Below, piece after piece: positions 36,886 to 46,493 of a stretch of 64,000 bases of DNA. Numbering within the stretch: the first letter of the stretch is position 1; each line of letters opens with the position of its first letter. The stretch covers positions 1 to 64,000 of the forward strand of contig NZ_PPRS01000006.1 of assembly GCF_002902755.1 (NCBI RefSeq), in the 5' to 3' direction. The position numbers and the translations under genes are program-made. The notes beneath the pieces were generated by a model. It made no database searches and was not told where the DNA came from. It saw only the letters and a list, made by a program, of their open reading frames with translations. Source of the stretch: Mammaliicoccus lentus. GTDB taxonomy: Bacteria > Bacillota > Bacilli > Staphylococcales > Staphylococcaceae.

Positions 36886-37555
36886 CTTCTAGCACCACCT
36901 TATAACCAACACCTCTTACAGTTTTAATAAGCACGTCGCTATTTAATTTTTCAAGTCTTTTTCTTAAACGTTTAACATGAACATCTAACGTTCTTTCATC
37001 ACCTTCGAAATCTAATCCCCAAACAACTTCTATAATGCGTTCTCTTTGTAACACTTTATCTTTATTTCTCATTAAATAATCTAATAGTGTAAATTCCTTT
37101 TTGGGTAGTAGCATTGATTTTTGATTAATGGTTATTTCCATATCGATAGAATTAACTGTAGTATTGCCTATTTTCAATTCGTTAGAAGTATTAATTTGAA
37201 ACCTTCTAAGAACAGCTTTAATTCTAAAAATTAATTCTTTCATTTCAAATGGTTTAGTAACGTAATCGTCCGTACCAGCTAAAAATGCATTTTCTTTATC
37301 ACTAAGTTCATCCCGAGCAGTTAACATAATGACTGGTACATCAAAGCTGTCTTTTAGCATTTTACAAAGTTCAAACCCATCAATACCTGGCATCATAATA
37401 TCGACAACAGCAATATCTATATGTTGATGCTCTACAACATCTAAAGCTTCTTCTCCATTTAAACTCGTAATAACATGTATATTTTCACGCTCTATTTCTC
37501 TTTTTAAATCATTCAAAATAAATCGATCATCATCTACAACTAAACAGTTAACCAA
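36875..37555 (-). CDS. hssR: Heme response regulator HssR (OmpR family)
   Basis: This 226-residue regulator has a receiver domain (phosphoacceptor Asp52 in AVVDIMMPG, the acidic pair at residues 8-9, Lys in DDYVTKPFE). An OmpR/PhoB winged-helix domain follows (about 128-224, RVRGVGYKV-type ending in KTVRGVGYKVVLE). MVNCLVVDDDR and TDDYVTKPFEMKELIFRIKAVLRR are nearly the S. aureus HssR segments. In S. aureus it activates the hrtAB heme exporter through GTTCATATT direct repeats. Here a similar repeat lies before the adjacent P450 gene. A hairpin repeat separates hssR from that gene. Confidence 0.9.
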   Translation of the reverse strand: MVNCLVVDDDRFILNDLKREIERENIHVITSLNGEEALDVVEHQHIDIAVVDIMMPGIDGFELCKMLKDSFDVPVIMLTARDELSDKENAFLAGTDDYVTKPFEMKELIFRIKAVLRRFQINTSNELKIGNTTVNSIDMEITINQKSMLLPKKEFTLLDYLMRNKDKVLQRERIIEVVWGLDFEGDERTLDVHVKRLRKRLEKLNSDVLIKTVRGVGYKVVLEGEV

Positions 37556-37641
37556 GCTATCACCTCTTACTTCCTATCATACCAAAAATTGAATAAAAAA
37601 TTCTCATAATACCTTATTTTTCTATTTAATTTATGAAAAAA

Positions 37642-37680
37642 TATGAGGCTAGGACATAAAATAAATGTCTCAGCCTCATA
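37642..37680 (-). terminator. Terminator after the P450 gene, GGCT-GACAT repeat family
   Basis: TATGAGGCT-GGACAT pairs with ATGTC-CAGCCTCATA around a 7-base AT loop. On the minus strand T-rich sequence follows. It lies between the P450 gene and hssR and belongs to the same hairpin family as 11543, 58084 and 63486. Confidence 0.75.
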
Positions 37681-37710
37681 TACATTATCATTTATAAAAT
37701 CACTTTCATT

Positions 37711-38991
37711 TTATACGTTACGGTTAACTAGTGCGTTAACATTTGTGATAATCATTCCGTCAACAACACGACCAGGTAATTTATTTAAATTAACAGACGT
37801 ATCTTGATCTTTTTTAACATCGTAAGAAATATTTTGAGCGAAATATTTCATTGTTTCTTCCATTATAATTATTGTCATCCATTCACCAGCACAACGGTGA
37901 TTTGTGTAATAATCTCCGCCACCTTGCGGAATTAAGTCGAATGGACTACCGTCCCAATCGTTAAAGCGGTTAGGATAGAATCTTTCAGGATTTTCCCATA
38001 GACCTTCTCTGTGTAATGTACCGTAAATATCTAATACTAAGAAAGTATCTTTTTCGATTGTATAACCTTCAAAATCAATATCTACCGCAGCTTTACCTGG
38101 TAAATAAGGTACGAATGGATAGAATCTTCTAACTTCTTGGATAAATTTATAAGCGTAGTCATCTTCATTATTAAAGACGCGTTCTGCTTCACCAGGATAA
38201 TCATGGAAAGCTTTTACACCAAAGCTTACAAAACGGTTAATCGCAACTAATGGACGAACAACGTTCATTAAATCAATAGAACATAATCTAGAATCCATTA
38301 AGTTACCTTCGAAATCTTCCCAATGACTAAATTCGTATAATGCTGTACCTTGTGGTGGGTTTATTTTACCTTCACGAACAGCAATAATTTGATTTTCAAG
38401 GAAAGTCTCTACACGATCTCTTGCTTGTTTAGCTTCTCTATATCCTTTAAATACTGTGCCGATATTTTTAAATGAATCAATCATTGTATCCATATCTGCT
38501 GCACATTGTTCGATTTCTTCAGGAGAAGCAATAATACCAGCCCATCTAAAGCCAATTTTTGTTAGCATTAAGATCGATTCTTTATAAACATTCACTTCGT
38601 CCATTCTTTCCATACGCTCAGTATTCATGAACCAATGATTACGTGTTAGTTCTCTTAAATACTCTAAGTTCTCTTCAGTCATTAAAGACATAAATAGTGC
38701 TTTACGATCAATATGTTTTTTGCCGCCAGTAGTATGTATAGCACCTTTACCAAACAAAGTATTTACAATACGTTTAGGTAGTGTTCCTTGTCTTTCAATT
38801 AAATCATTATTATAGAATAATTCAGCAGCTTCTTTACCACTTATTACGACAGTTCTACGTCCACCTAATGCTCTTAATTCAAAAATATTTGTGTTATGTT
38901 TTTCAAGTCTATTTGGTACATATTCGTACGCTTCTTTCAATACTGTAATAGTATTATCAAGACCTCGTTCTCTTGGTATATTCTTACCCAT
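37711..38991 (-). CDS. CYP152 P450 fatty acid decarboxylase/peroxygenase (OleT-like)
   Basis: CYP152 enzymes use H2O2 to hydroxylate fatty acids at C-alpha or C-beta, or to decarboxylate them to terminal alkenes. This 426-residue protein is closely similar to Jeotgalicoccus OleT over its whole length. The heme ligand is Cys367 in NHRCAGEW. The substrate-carboxylate Arg is Arg246 in RPLVAINRF. Position 86 is His in GAIHTTGGKKH, matching OleT His85; hydroxylating relatives have Gln there. The neighbouring Phe80 is also kept. This predicts decarboxylation activity, which is inference. No redox partner is fused or adjacent, as expected for a peroxygenase. The promoter region holds HssR-box-like repeats, and the heme-sensing hssRS genes follow. 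Confidence 0.9.
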   Translation of the reverse strand: MGKNIPRERGLDNTITVLKEAYEYVPNRLEKHNTNIFELRALGGRRTVVISGKEAAELFYNNDLIERQGTLPKRIVNTLFGKGAIHTTGGKKHIDRKALFMSLMTEENLEYLRELTRNHWFMNTERMERMDEVNVYKESILMLTKIGFRWAGIIASPEEIEQCAADMDTMIDSFKNIGTVFKGYREAKQARDRVETFLENQIIAVREGKINPPQGTALYEFSHWEDFEGNLMDSRLCSIDLMNVVRPLVAINRFVSFGVKAFHDYPGEAERVFNNEDDYAYKFIQEVRRFYPFVPYLPGKAAVDIDFEGYTIEKDTFLVLDIYGTLHREGLWENPERFYPNRFNDWDGSPFDLIPQGGGDYYTNHRCAGEWMTIIIMEETMKYFAQNISYDVKKDQDTSVNLNKLPGRVVDGMIITNVNALVNRNV

Positions 38992-39020
38992 AAATATGAT
39001 TGCCCCCTAAATTATTGTAA

Positions 39021-39050
39021 ATTTCATATACTTTCATATTATTTCATTTT
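39021..39050. promoter_or_regulatory. Three 10-bp direct repeats resembling an HssR box, P450 promoter
   Basis: The + strand reads ATTTCATATA, CTTTCATATT and ATTTCATTTT back to back, an exact 10-bp period. The unit TTTCATATT differs by one base from the GTTCATATT unit of the S. aureus HssR box, which repeats every 11 bp. The repeats overlap the poorly conserved -35 of the P450 promoter (-10 candidate TACAAT at about 39015-39020, minus strand). That is the usual place for an OmpR-family activator. HssR binding is a prediction. Confidence 0.55.
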
Positions 39051-39066
39051 CTGACGAAATAATCAA

Positions 39067-40257
39067 TTAACATCTATTATTAATAGCAAATTTAATATCG
39101 TAATCATATAATGCGTGTCTTTTTGACCATTCAATGAGCTCATTTGGATAGACCATTGAATCATAATTTTTTCTTTTTAGATTATAAACAGGATAGCTTA
39201 ATAGAAAACGTTGGTCTATCTTCTCCTCAACCAAATCCATATATGATAAATCACCTTTTGTAGGTCTACCAATTACGTTAACTATGTTTGAATTTTGAAC
39301 TTTTTGAACAAACCATTCTGCAGCCATCTCTGTATCTTTGTCTATTATAATTGTTATATCTTCAAAGCGACTTAGTCCTGTGAATTCAATTTGATTATCA
39401 TCAAAATATTGCCAATTTCCTTCTGTTTGATCGATAATATTTTGATAAAAAGCTTGTTCATTCATTTCTTCAGACTCTTTATACAGCTTTTCAAGTTTTC
39501 TTATAAATAAATTTGTATGTTTTTCAATTGTAGTTTCAACTTGCGCTTCATTAGTTCCAACTTGCGAGCGTAAGCCAACCTCATAAAAATATGGTATTAA
39601 AAATTCAGCGATGCTTAATCTGTCGAAATTCGCATTTCTTACGTCAAATATGATTCGAGAACTTTTAATTTTTGATAATTGATATAATGCATCAATTGTT
39701 TGTTCAAATGAAATATTACCTTTAATATTTACAATTGGAATTTCATCTCTTTCATAAATTCGAATTTGTGCCTCTTCTTTGAATATATACTTTTTTAATT
39801 CGAAATGGTAAGATTGATGACTTCTATTTATATCAACATCATTTTGCAATGTTAAAATATGATGCCAATCTTCACGATGATAAGGTTCCTCACCTAAAAT
39901 ACGATGATATCTTTTTCGACAATATTCAATTCCATCTCCTGAAAGAGCTGTAATTTCATCACCTACTACAAATCTCAGGTCATCCGTTACTTCAATGACA
40001 ATTAAAGCATCTTTAGTAGCTCTTACTTTAAATCCAACTTGTTGCTTTTGTTCTTTTAAGGCTGTTAAGCTACTATACTTTATGTTTGCATCATAGAAAT
40101 AATTATTAATCACTTCGATAAACACTTTATCTGTTAGATGAGGTGAGTTCACTATATTTTTATACTCTTTATATACTTCAAGTATAGATTCTTGTGTATT
40201 TATATTATGTTCAACTTGTTTATGAATATATTCAAATATTGATACATATGGCAACAT
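39067..40257 (-). CDS. S41 peptidase-like protein lacking the catalytic serine
   Basis: The 396-residue cytosolic protein follows the layout of tail-specific proteases. There is an N-terminal helical part, a PDZ-like segment (VGDEITALSGDGIEYCRKRY, about 104-123) and a crotonase-like core (IPIVNIKGNISFEQTIDAL, SRIIFDVRNAN). The core then has IIIDKDTEMAAEWFVQKVQNSN followed by VIGRPTKGD. Aligned to the S41 motif GGSASASE ... VIGTKTFGKG, the nucleophile Ser position is Met and the general-base Lys is replaced or shifted. It has no signal peptide, unlike secreted CtpA/B. I choose the second ATG (40257) because GAGGTG is only one base from the first. It lies between prkC and the P450 gene. It is probably a binding protein or pseudo-protease. 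Confidence 0.6.
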   Translation of the reverse strand: MLPYVSIFEYIHKQVEHNINTQESILEVYKEYKNIVNSPHLTDKVFIEVINNYFYDANIKYSSLTALKEQKQQVGFKVRATKDALIVIEVTDDLRFVVGDEITALSGDGIEYCRKRYHRILGEEPYHREDWHHILTLQNDVDINRSHQSYHFELKKYIFKEEAQIRIYERDEIPIVNIKGNISFEQTIDALYQLSKIKSSRIIFDVRNANFDRLSIAEFLIPYFYEVGLRSQVGTNEAQVETTIEKHTNLFIRKLEKLYKESEEMNEQAFYQNIIDQTEGNWQYFDDNQIEFTGLSRFEDITIIIDKDTEMAAEWFVQKVQNSNIVNVIGRPTKGDLSYMDLVEEKIDQRFLLSYPVYNLKRKNYDSMVYPNELIEWSKRHALYDYDIKFAINNRC

Positions 40258-40349
40258 TTTCATTCACCTCATAACCGTTTTCTAAATTTTACTAATAACA
40301 ACTGCTGAAATCAATTATTTTTTAAATTCGTTAATTCCCCCTAATAAAA

Positions 40350-40388
40350 AAGTAGTAAAAATCCTTAATAACAGAACTTTTACTACTT
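40350..40388 (-). terminator. Terminator after prkC
   Basis: AAGTAGTAAAA pairs with TTTTACTACTT around a 17-base loop, and six T follow on the minus strand. It ends the rsmB-rlmN-stp-prkC stretch and separates it from the S41-like gene. Confidence 0.85.
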
Positions 40389-40422
40389 ATAAATGTCTTG
40401 GACATTTTAAAATTTAAATGTT

Positions 40423-42414
40423 TTAGAAATCATCATAATCAATCTCGTTACTTTCTATTTCTTTGCCGTCTACTACAACACGATACTCTGCTGATTCATC
40501 TTCAGGTATTACGAAATTTAAAGTTTTGGTTGTATCTTTTTTAATAGTGAAAGTTTCAGTAGCATCTTTTATTTTATGTGATTTATCTTTAATAAATATT
40601 TCTACTTTTTGACCTTTTTTACTATCAGAACCTGTAAAAGGTATATAAACTGTTTGATTATACGTTTTATCACTTAAACTATCTTCATCATCTTTGTCTT
40701 CATCTTTTGAATTTTCTTCATCTGAATCCGATTTTTCTTTTTTACCATTAGATATATTAAAGTATATTGTTGAATCTACAGGTAATTGTACATTTTTATA
40801 TGACTGTTTAACGATAGTGTCTTTTGACTTTTTAGAATCTACTTCTTTAGTTTCTACTTTAAATCCTAAATCCTCTAATTCAGATTTAGCAGTATCTATA
40901 TTTTCACCTGTATAATCTTTTACAAAAGCTTGTTCAACACCAATAGATTTAGTTAAAATAATCGTGGTATCTTTAGGCACAACTTTACTGCCTGGCTCAA
41001 TACTTTGATTAATTATAGACCCTTCAGTAGCACTATCATATTCCTCTTTTATTCTTACAGAATCAAAACCGCTTTTCTCTAGTTTTTCTTTAATTTCTTC
41101 ACTGGATTTCCCAATATAGTCTTCGACTGTAAAAGTTTCTATACCTTTAGAAATCACTAAATCAACTTTAGTCATTTCTTTAACTCTTGTTCCTACTTTT
41201 GGCGAAACTTTCATTACTTCGCCTTCTTTGAAATTATTACTGAAATCTTCTGTAATTTTGCCTTTTCTCAGACCTTTTTCATCTATTAGCGCCATTGCTT
41301 CACCTCTAGATTTACCAAGTAAATTTGGTACATCTTCATACTTAGGAGCAGTCAAAGCAAAACCAATAGCGCCTAAAAGCATGAACACTAATAAAATCGG
41401 AACAAATATAATCAACCATTTGCTCTTTTTACGTTTTGGTTTACTACTTTCATTGTTTTGAGCTGAATTAGTCTGACTGTTAGACGCCGAAGCAACAGGT
41501 ACAGCTTTTGTATGTTCATTGGAACTTTCTGATTTAACAACTGGTATCGTCTTTGTCTCAGAATTTGTATTATATCTTGGCGTTTCATCTTTTCTTTCAT
41601 CATCCAAAGCTGTCTGTAAATCAAAATACATTTCGTCTGTATCTCGATATCTTAAAGCTTTTTCCTTTTGAGTTGCTTTCATTATTACATTTTCAACGCT
41701 TTGTGGGATAGATGGTCGTTCTTCTTTCACAGATGGTATTTCTTCTTGAATATGTTTAATTGCCACACTAACTGGCGTTTCTCCACTAAAAGGTGGATGA
41801 CCAGTTAGTAATTCATAAAGTACAATACCGATTGAGTATATATCTGAAGATTCATCTGTAGATTGACCTTTAGCTTGTTCAGGAGACAAATATTGTACCG
41901 ATCCCATTACATGGTTGGTTTCAGTTAATGCTGTTTCACTTAAAGCTCTAGCAATTCCAAAATCTAATATTTTTAAAGTGCCATGTTGAGTCATTAAAAT
42001 ATTTTGTGGTTTTATATCGCGATGGATAATTCGGTGATGATGTGCATGAGCAATACCCTTTAATATTTGAAGCGTCATTTCAATCGCTTCTTCAGCAGAT
42101 AATCGACCTTCTTTAATTAAATATTCTTTCAAAGTTGGTCCTTCTATATATTCCATTACTAAATAGTAACAATTATCATCTTCTTCAACATCTAAGACGT
42201 TCACAATATTATTGTGGCTTAAGATTGTTGTGTTTTGAACTTCTCTTTCGAAACGTTCGACAGTTTTTTCTTTTTCATAAGGCGGTATATTGATAACCTT
42301 TACTGCAACTTTACGATCTAATATATTATCTTTTGCTAAATAAACATTGCTCATACCACCGCCACCTAAATACTTCACAAACTCATAGCGACCGGCGATT
42401 ATGCGACCTATCAT
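40423..42414 (-). CDS. prkC: Membrane Ser/Thr protein kinase PrkC/Stk1 with PASTA repeats
   Basis: This kinase senses muropeptides or lipid II and controls cell-wall metabolism, growth and beta-lactam tolerance. The 663-residue protein has a cytosolic kinase domain (3-265) with GGGGMSNVYLAK, VAVKV, the catalytic loop HRDIKPQN and DFG. A Lys/Ser-rich juxtamembrane region and one membrane helix (about 338-358) follow. Outside are three PASTA repeats (about 360-425, 428-492, 495-560), an acidic Ser/Asp linker and a C-terminal Ig-like domain. The start at 42414 overlaps the stp stop (ATGA) and has AAGGTGG upstream. Confidence 0.97.
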   Translation of the reverse strand: MIGRIIAGRYEFVKYLGGGGMSNVYLAKDNILDRKVAVKVINIPPYEKEKTVERFEREVQNTTILSHNNIVNVLDVEEDDNCYYLVMEYIEGPTLKEYLIKEGRLSAEEAIEMTLQILKGIAHAHHHRIIHRDIKPQNILMTQHGTLKILDFGIARALSETALTETNHVMGSVQYLSPEQAKGQSTDESSDIYSIGIVLYELLTGHPPFSGETPVSVAIKHIQEEIPSVKEERPSIPQSVENVIMKATQKEKALRYRDTDEMYFDLQTALDDERKDETPRYNTNSETKTIPVVKSESSNEHTKAVPVASASNSQTNSAQNNESSKPKRKKSKWLIIFVPILLVFMLLGAIGFALTAPKYEDVPNLLGKSRGEAMALIDEKGLRKGKITEDFSNNFKEGEVMKVSPKVGTRVKEMTKVDLVISKGIETFTVEDYIGKSSEEIKEKLEKSGFDSVRIKEEYDSATEGSIINQSIEPGSKVVPKDTTIILTKSIGVEQAFVKDYTGENIDTAKSELEDLGFKVETKEVDSKKSKDTIVKQSYKNVQLPVDSTIYFNISNGKKEKSDSDEENSKDEDKDDEDSLSDKTYNQTVYIPFTGSDSKKGQKVEIFIKDKSHKIKDATETFTIKKDTTKTLNFVIPEDESAEYRVVVDGKEIESNEIDYDDF

Positions 42415-43154
42415 ATTTTTCCACCTTCGAATGGACATAATATAAGTGAAATATTATCTTTCCCTTCGGCGTTAATGGTAACGTCTATCAAATCTTTACC
42501 TATTTCATCAACTGTTCCTTCATGAGACATGATAATTTCTTGAACATCATTTTCATGTAAATAATCTGTTAAACCGTCTGAATTTAATAATAAATAATCG
42601 TAGAATTTAGTATTAAAATAAAATACATCGGCGATAACACGTTTATCTGTACCCATAACTTTAGTAATAATATTTTTTTGTGGATGAGTAAATGCTTCTT
42701 CTTTTGTTATTTCTCCAATCGAAACAAGATGATTAACAAATGTATGATCATCTGTTAATTGCATCATTTCTCGATTATTAATCAAGTAAGCACGTGAATC
42801 ACCAATATTTGCCACTACGACATCTTTTTCGTAAATTAATACACAAACACATGTAGTTCCCATGCCTCTATATGCATCGTGGCTCATCGATTCGTTATAT
42901 AAATGTCTATTGATTTCTGATAAGTTCGATTTCAACCATGCTTCAGCTTGTTCAAATTCAATATAATTTTCATTTTCGAATCTTTCTTTAAGTGAATCAT
43001 TCACAAATTGACTTGCAACTTCTCCTGCAGCGTGGCCTCCCATTCCATCACAAATTACAAGTAATTCTTGACCAGTCTGGTTTACATAGATTCCACCTGC
43101 ATCTTCATTTTGTTCCCGAAATTGACCGACATCTGTAAAAAAACGTGCTTCCAT
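42411..43154 (-). CDS. stp: PP2C-family Ser/Thr phosphatase Stp (PrpC)
   Basis: Stp removes phosphates placed by PrkC. The 247-residue protein has the PP2C metal motifs: Asp in REQNEDAGGIYV (about 14-25), DGMGGHAAGEVAS (36-48), MGTTCVCVL, ANIGDSRAYL, SDGLTDYLHE and GKDNISLILC. The stop codon overlaps the prkC start, the standard kinase-phosphatase pair. It follows rlmN by 6 bp. Cytosolic. Confidence 0.97.
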   Translation of the reverse strand: MEARFFTDVGQFREQNEDAGGIYVNQTGQELLVICDGMGGHAAGEVASQFVNDSLKERFENENYIEFEQAEAWLKSNLSEINRHLYNESMSHDAYRGMGTTCVCVLIYEKDVVVANIGDSRAYLINNREMMQLTDDHTFVNHLVSIGEITKEEAFTHPQKNIITKVMGTDKRVIADVFYFNTKFYDYLLLNSDGLTDYLHENDVQEIIMSHEGTVDEIGKDLIDVTINAEGKDNISLILCPFEGGKI

Positions 43155-43160
43155 GATTTG

Positions 43161-44252
43161 TTACCTCGTTTCTTCTTTTCGCTCTTTTGCTCTTAATTGT
43201 CCGCATGCAGCATCAATGTCTGCACCTTGGTTACGTCTAATTGTAGTATTGATACCTCTTCTTTTTAATTCATTTTCGAATTTAAAGATATCTTCTTTTG
43301 TTGTTTTAACATAGTCGCGCTCTGGTACATGATTTACTGGAATTAAATTCACATGGCAATTTAAATGTTTAATCATTTCTGCTAGTTGTCTCGCATGATG
43401 AACTTGGTCATTCACGCCTCCAAATAAACCATATTCAAATGTTATACGACGATTAGTTTTTTCTACGTAATATTCAATAGCTTCCATTAATTTATCTAAA
43501 TCATATGCTCTGTTAATTGGCATTAATCTTGAACGTGTTTCATTATCAGCAGCATGTAAACTTAAAGCAAAGTTAATTTGTAATGATTCATTTGCGAAAT
43601 CGTAAATTTTTGGAATGATACCTGAAGTTGAAACTGTAATGTGACGCGCACCAATATTTAAACCTTTGTCATGGTTAATAATTTTTAAGAAGCCCATCAT
43701 TTCATCATAGTTCTCAAATGGTTCACCAATACCCATAATAACAACTTGGCTTACTCTCTCATCAGTTTCATCAAGTGCTTTTTGTACTGTTAGAACTTGA
43801 GATACAATTTCTCCCGCTTCTAAGTTACGTTTTAATCCACCTATAGATGATGCACAGAATGTACAACCGATACGACAACCTACTTGAGTCGTTACACAAA
43901 CGGAATTACCATACTCATGTCTCATTAAAACTGTTTCAATTGTGTACCCATCTTGAAGTTCAAATAAAAATTTTATCGTGCCATCTTTACTTTCTTGTTT
44001 AACTGCTACTTCTAATGTAGTGATTTCAAATGAATGAGCTAATTTTTCTCTTAATTCTTTTGATAAATTTGTCATTTCGCTAAAAGAATTTATTCTTTTT
44101 ACATACAGCCAATCAAAAATTTGTTTTGCTCTAAATTTTGGTTCTGATTGTTCTACTAACCAATCTTCCAATTCTCCCAACTGTAAAGAATATATTGAAG
44201 GTCTTTCAAAGTTAGGCATAAATTTATTACGCTTTTTCTGTATCGCGGGCAT
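43161..44252 (-). CDS. rlmN: Dual-specificity RNA methyltransferase RlmN
   Basis: RlmN methylates C2 of A2503 in 23S rRNA and A37 of some tRNAs by radical SAM chemistry. The cluster motif is [42 protein letters not shown], the family Cys near [14 protein letters not shown] and VPERDYVKT all fit. The length of 363 is normal. It lies 1 bp after rsmB and 6 bp before stp. Confidence 0.97.
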   Translation of the reverse strand: MPAIQKKRNKFMPNFERPSIYSLQLGELEDWLVEQSEPKFRAKQIFDWLYVKRINSFSEMTNLSKELREKLAHSFEITTLEVAVKQESKDGTIKFLFELQDGYTIETVLMRHEYGNSVCVTTQVGCRIGCTFCASSIGGLKRNLEAGEIVSQVLTVQKALDETDERVSQVVIMGIGEPFENYDEMMGFLKIINHDKGLNIGARHITVSTSGIIPKIYDFANESLQINFALSLHAADNETRSRLMPINRAYDLDKLMEAIEYYVEKTNRRITFEYGLFGGVNDQVHHARQLAEMIKHLNCHVNLIPVNHVPERDYVKTTKEDIFKFENELKRRGINTTIRRNQGADIDAACGQLRAKERKEETR

Positions 44253-44253
44253 A

Positions 44254-45564
44254 TTATCTTTCCTTTCTTTTCACTTTAGTAATAAAGAATCCATCAGAAT
44301 TATAATCTTGAGGGAGTAATTGTAACGTTTTCGTTTCTTGATTGGTTCTTGGGTCTATAAAAGTCGAGAATTCAAAGTCTTTATTAGCTTTTAAAAACGA
44401 ATAAACAACGTTTTCATTTTCCATTTGTTCAATCGTACATGTTGAATAAACAAGTTCTCCACCAGGTGCTAAAGATTTACTTGCATTTTCTAAAATTTCC
44501 AATTGTAAATGCCATAATGCTTCTACATCTTTTGATGTTTTTTCATATTTGATTTCAGGTTTTCTTCTCATTACCCCAAACCCACTACATGGCGCATCAA
44601 CTAAAATATAATCATAAGTTTGATTAAATGGTTGCGTAGCGTCATGAACATCAGTATTTACATTTTTAAGTCTTAACTTTTTAACATTAAAATCAATCAA
44701 ATCGATTTTATGTGGATGAATATCATAAGCATCAACTTGACCAGTTTGGTTAAGCATTTCAGCTATATGACACGTTTTTCCTCCAGGTGCACTACAAGCA
44801 TCTAATACAGTACTACCTTCTTTAACATTCATTATTTCAGCTACGAACATTGAACTTTTATCTTGAACTGAAAGAAGTCCGTCTTTAAATAATCGATCGT
44901 TCACTATTGGTTCACCTTTAATGTGCAAACAACGTTCAATATCTTTATCTAATTCGACAGTATAACCGTTACTTTCCAATCTTTCAATAGCTTCTGAAAC
45001 TGTAATTCTTGTCGTATTCACTCTTACCGTTGTATCAGGAGGCGTTAAACTTAATAAACACATTTCTTTTGTTTTTTCGTAACCAAAATGAGTAATCCAA
45101 TGTTTTGTTAACCATAGAGGCACACTAGCTTCAACTGATAACCTTTTGTCATCATGTTTAATTTCATCAAATGTTCTCAAAGGTGCTGCCATGAAACTTC
45201 TAAGTATAGCGTTTATAGCTTTACTATTATGCAGGTCACCACGATTTTTTGCTATGTTTACGGCTTCGTTAATAATTGCATGATCTGGCACTTTATCTAA
45301 ATAAACATATTGATATGCGCTCATGATTAATAAACGTTTCATCCAACCTTTTAATTTAGTTTGTATAAAAGGCTCTATTAAATATTCCAAAGTGATTTTT
45401 CTTTGTATTGTTCCATATACAAGCTCAGTTAATAAGCCTATATCTTTTTTTGATACAGCTTCATTTTTAATTGCTTCATTAAGCTGTAGATTACTGTATG
45501 CTTCACCTGTTAGTACGTCGTCTAATATCGTTAAAGCAACATATCTTACATTATTATTCATCAT
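44254..45564 (-). CDS. rsmB: 16S rRNA (cytosine-967-C5)-methyltransferase RsmB
   Basis: RsmB (Sun/Fmu) methylates C967 of 16S rRNA. An N-terminal NusB-like helical domain (1-140) precedes the Rossmann methyltransferase domain with [17 protein letters not shown]. The two catalytic cysteines are in [15 protein letters not shown] and [13 protein letters not shown]. Length 436. It overlaps fmt by 4 bp and is followed by rlmN. Confidence 0.97.
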   Translation of the reverse strand: MMNNNVRYVALTILDDVLTGEAYSNLQLNEAIKNEAVSKKDIGLLTELVYGTIQRKITLEYLIEPFIQTKLKGWMKRLLIMSAYQYVYLDKVPDHAIINEAVNIAKNRGDLHNSKAINAILRSFMAAPLRTFDEIKHDDKRLSVEASVPLWLTKHWITHFGYEKTKEMCLLSLTPPDTTVRVNTTRITVSEAIERLESNGYTVELDKDIERCLHIKGEPIVNDRLFKDGLLSVQDKSSMFVAEIMNVKEGSTVLDACSAPGGKTCHIAEMLNQTGQVDAYDIHPHKIDLIDFNVKKLRLKNVNTDVHDATQPFNQTYDYILVDAPCSGFGVMRRKPEIKYEKTSKDVEALWHLQLEILENASKSLAPGGELVYSTCTIEQMENENVVYSFLKANKDFEFSTFIDPRTNQETKTLQLLPQDYNSDGFFITKVKRKER

Positions 45565-46493
45565 ATTAATTTTGTCCCATCAATTTTGGATTGTAATCCG
45601 CTTATATAATCACGTGTTTTTACACGTTTTTTACCTGCTAATTGTATTTCAGTTAAAGCAACGCCATCTTCGGAACCAGTCGCAACAATAATTGCATCTT
45701 TAGTCGTTTCAATGATTTCACCTGGTTCACCTTTGACATTCTCAACGATTTCACTACGCCACAGCTTTAAGTTTTTACCGTCCATAGTCGTATAAGCAAC
45801 CGGCCAAGGTGATAATCCACGAATGTGATTGTGAATTGTTTGAGCATCTTTAGTCCAATCAATTCGTTCGTCTTCTCTAGAAATATTCGATGCAAATGTA
45901 GCTAAACTGTCGTCTTGAACAATGCTATCATTAGTACCATTAAAAATAGTAGGTAAAGTTTTCTTCAACAATTCTGTCCCAAGTGTTGCTAGTTTATCGT
46001 GAACTTCTCCTACTGTGTCATTTTCAAGTATTTCAACTTCGTCTTGACTAATAATATTTCCTGCATCTAATTTTTCTGCCATGTACATAATCGTAATCCC
46101 TGTTTTTTTCTCTCCATTCATTACAGCATAATGAATTGGCGCGCCACCTCTATATTTAGGTAACAATGAAGCATGCACATTGATTGCTTTATGTTTTGGC
46201 GCATTAAGCAAAGATTTAGGTAATAATTGGCCAAATGCAGCTGTCACGATTAAATCAGGTTTTAAGTTAATGATTTCTTCTAATTTAGAAGAATTATTTA
46301 GTTTTTCAGGTTGATATACAGGTATATTATGTTCTAATGCTACCTTTTTAACTGGCGGTGGTGTTAGTATCTTCTTTCTGCCAACAGGACGATCTGGTTG
46401 TGTTACAACTGCAATTACATCATACTCTTGAATAAGCATCTCTAACACATCTGTAGAAAAATCAGGCGTACCCATAAAAACAATTTTACTCAT
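45561..46493 (-). CDS. fmt: Methionyl-tRNA formyltransferase
   Basis: Fmt formylates initiator Met-tRNA with 10-formyltetrahydrofolate. The 310-residue protein starts [21 protein letters not shown]. It has the catalytic region [39 protein letters not shown], with its Asn-His and SLLPKYRG signature, then the C-terminal tRNA-binding barrel (about 205-305). It overlaps def by 8 bp, the usual pairing with the enzyme that later removes the formyl group. Confidence 0.98.
   Translation of the reverse strand: MSKIVFMGTPDFSTDVLEMLIQEYDVIAVVTQPDRPVGRKKILTPPPVKKVALEHNIPVYQPEKLNNSSKLEEIINLKPDLIVTAAFGQLLPKSLLNAPKHKAINVHASLLPKYRGGAPIHYAVMNGEKKTGITIMYMAEKLDAGNIISQDEVEILENDTVGEVHDKLATLGTELLKKTLPTIFNGTNDSIVQDDSLATFASNISREDERIDWTKDAQTIHNHIRGLSPWPVAYTTMDGKNLKLWRSEIVENVKGEPGEIIETTKDAIIVATGSEDGVALTEIQLAGKKRVKTRDYISGLQSKIDGTKLI

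Noticed and set aside
39067-40257. Active C-terminal processing protease
   Set aside because: There is no Ser at the nucleophile position and no signal peptide or membrane anchor.
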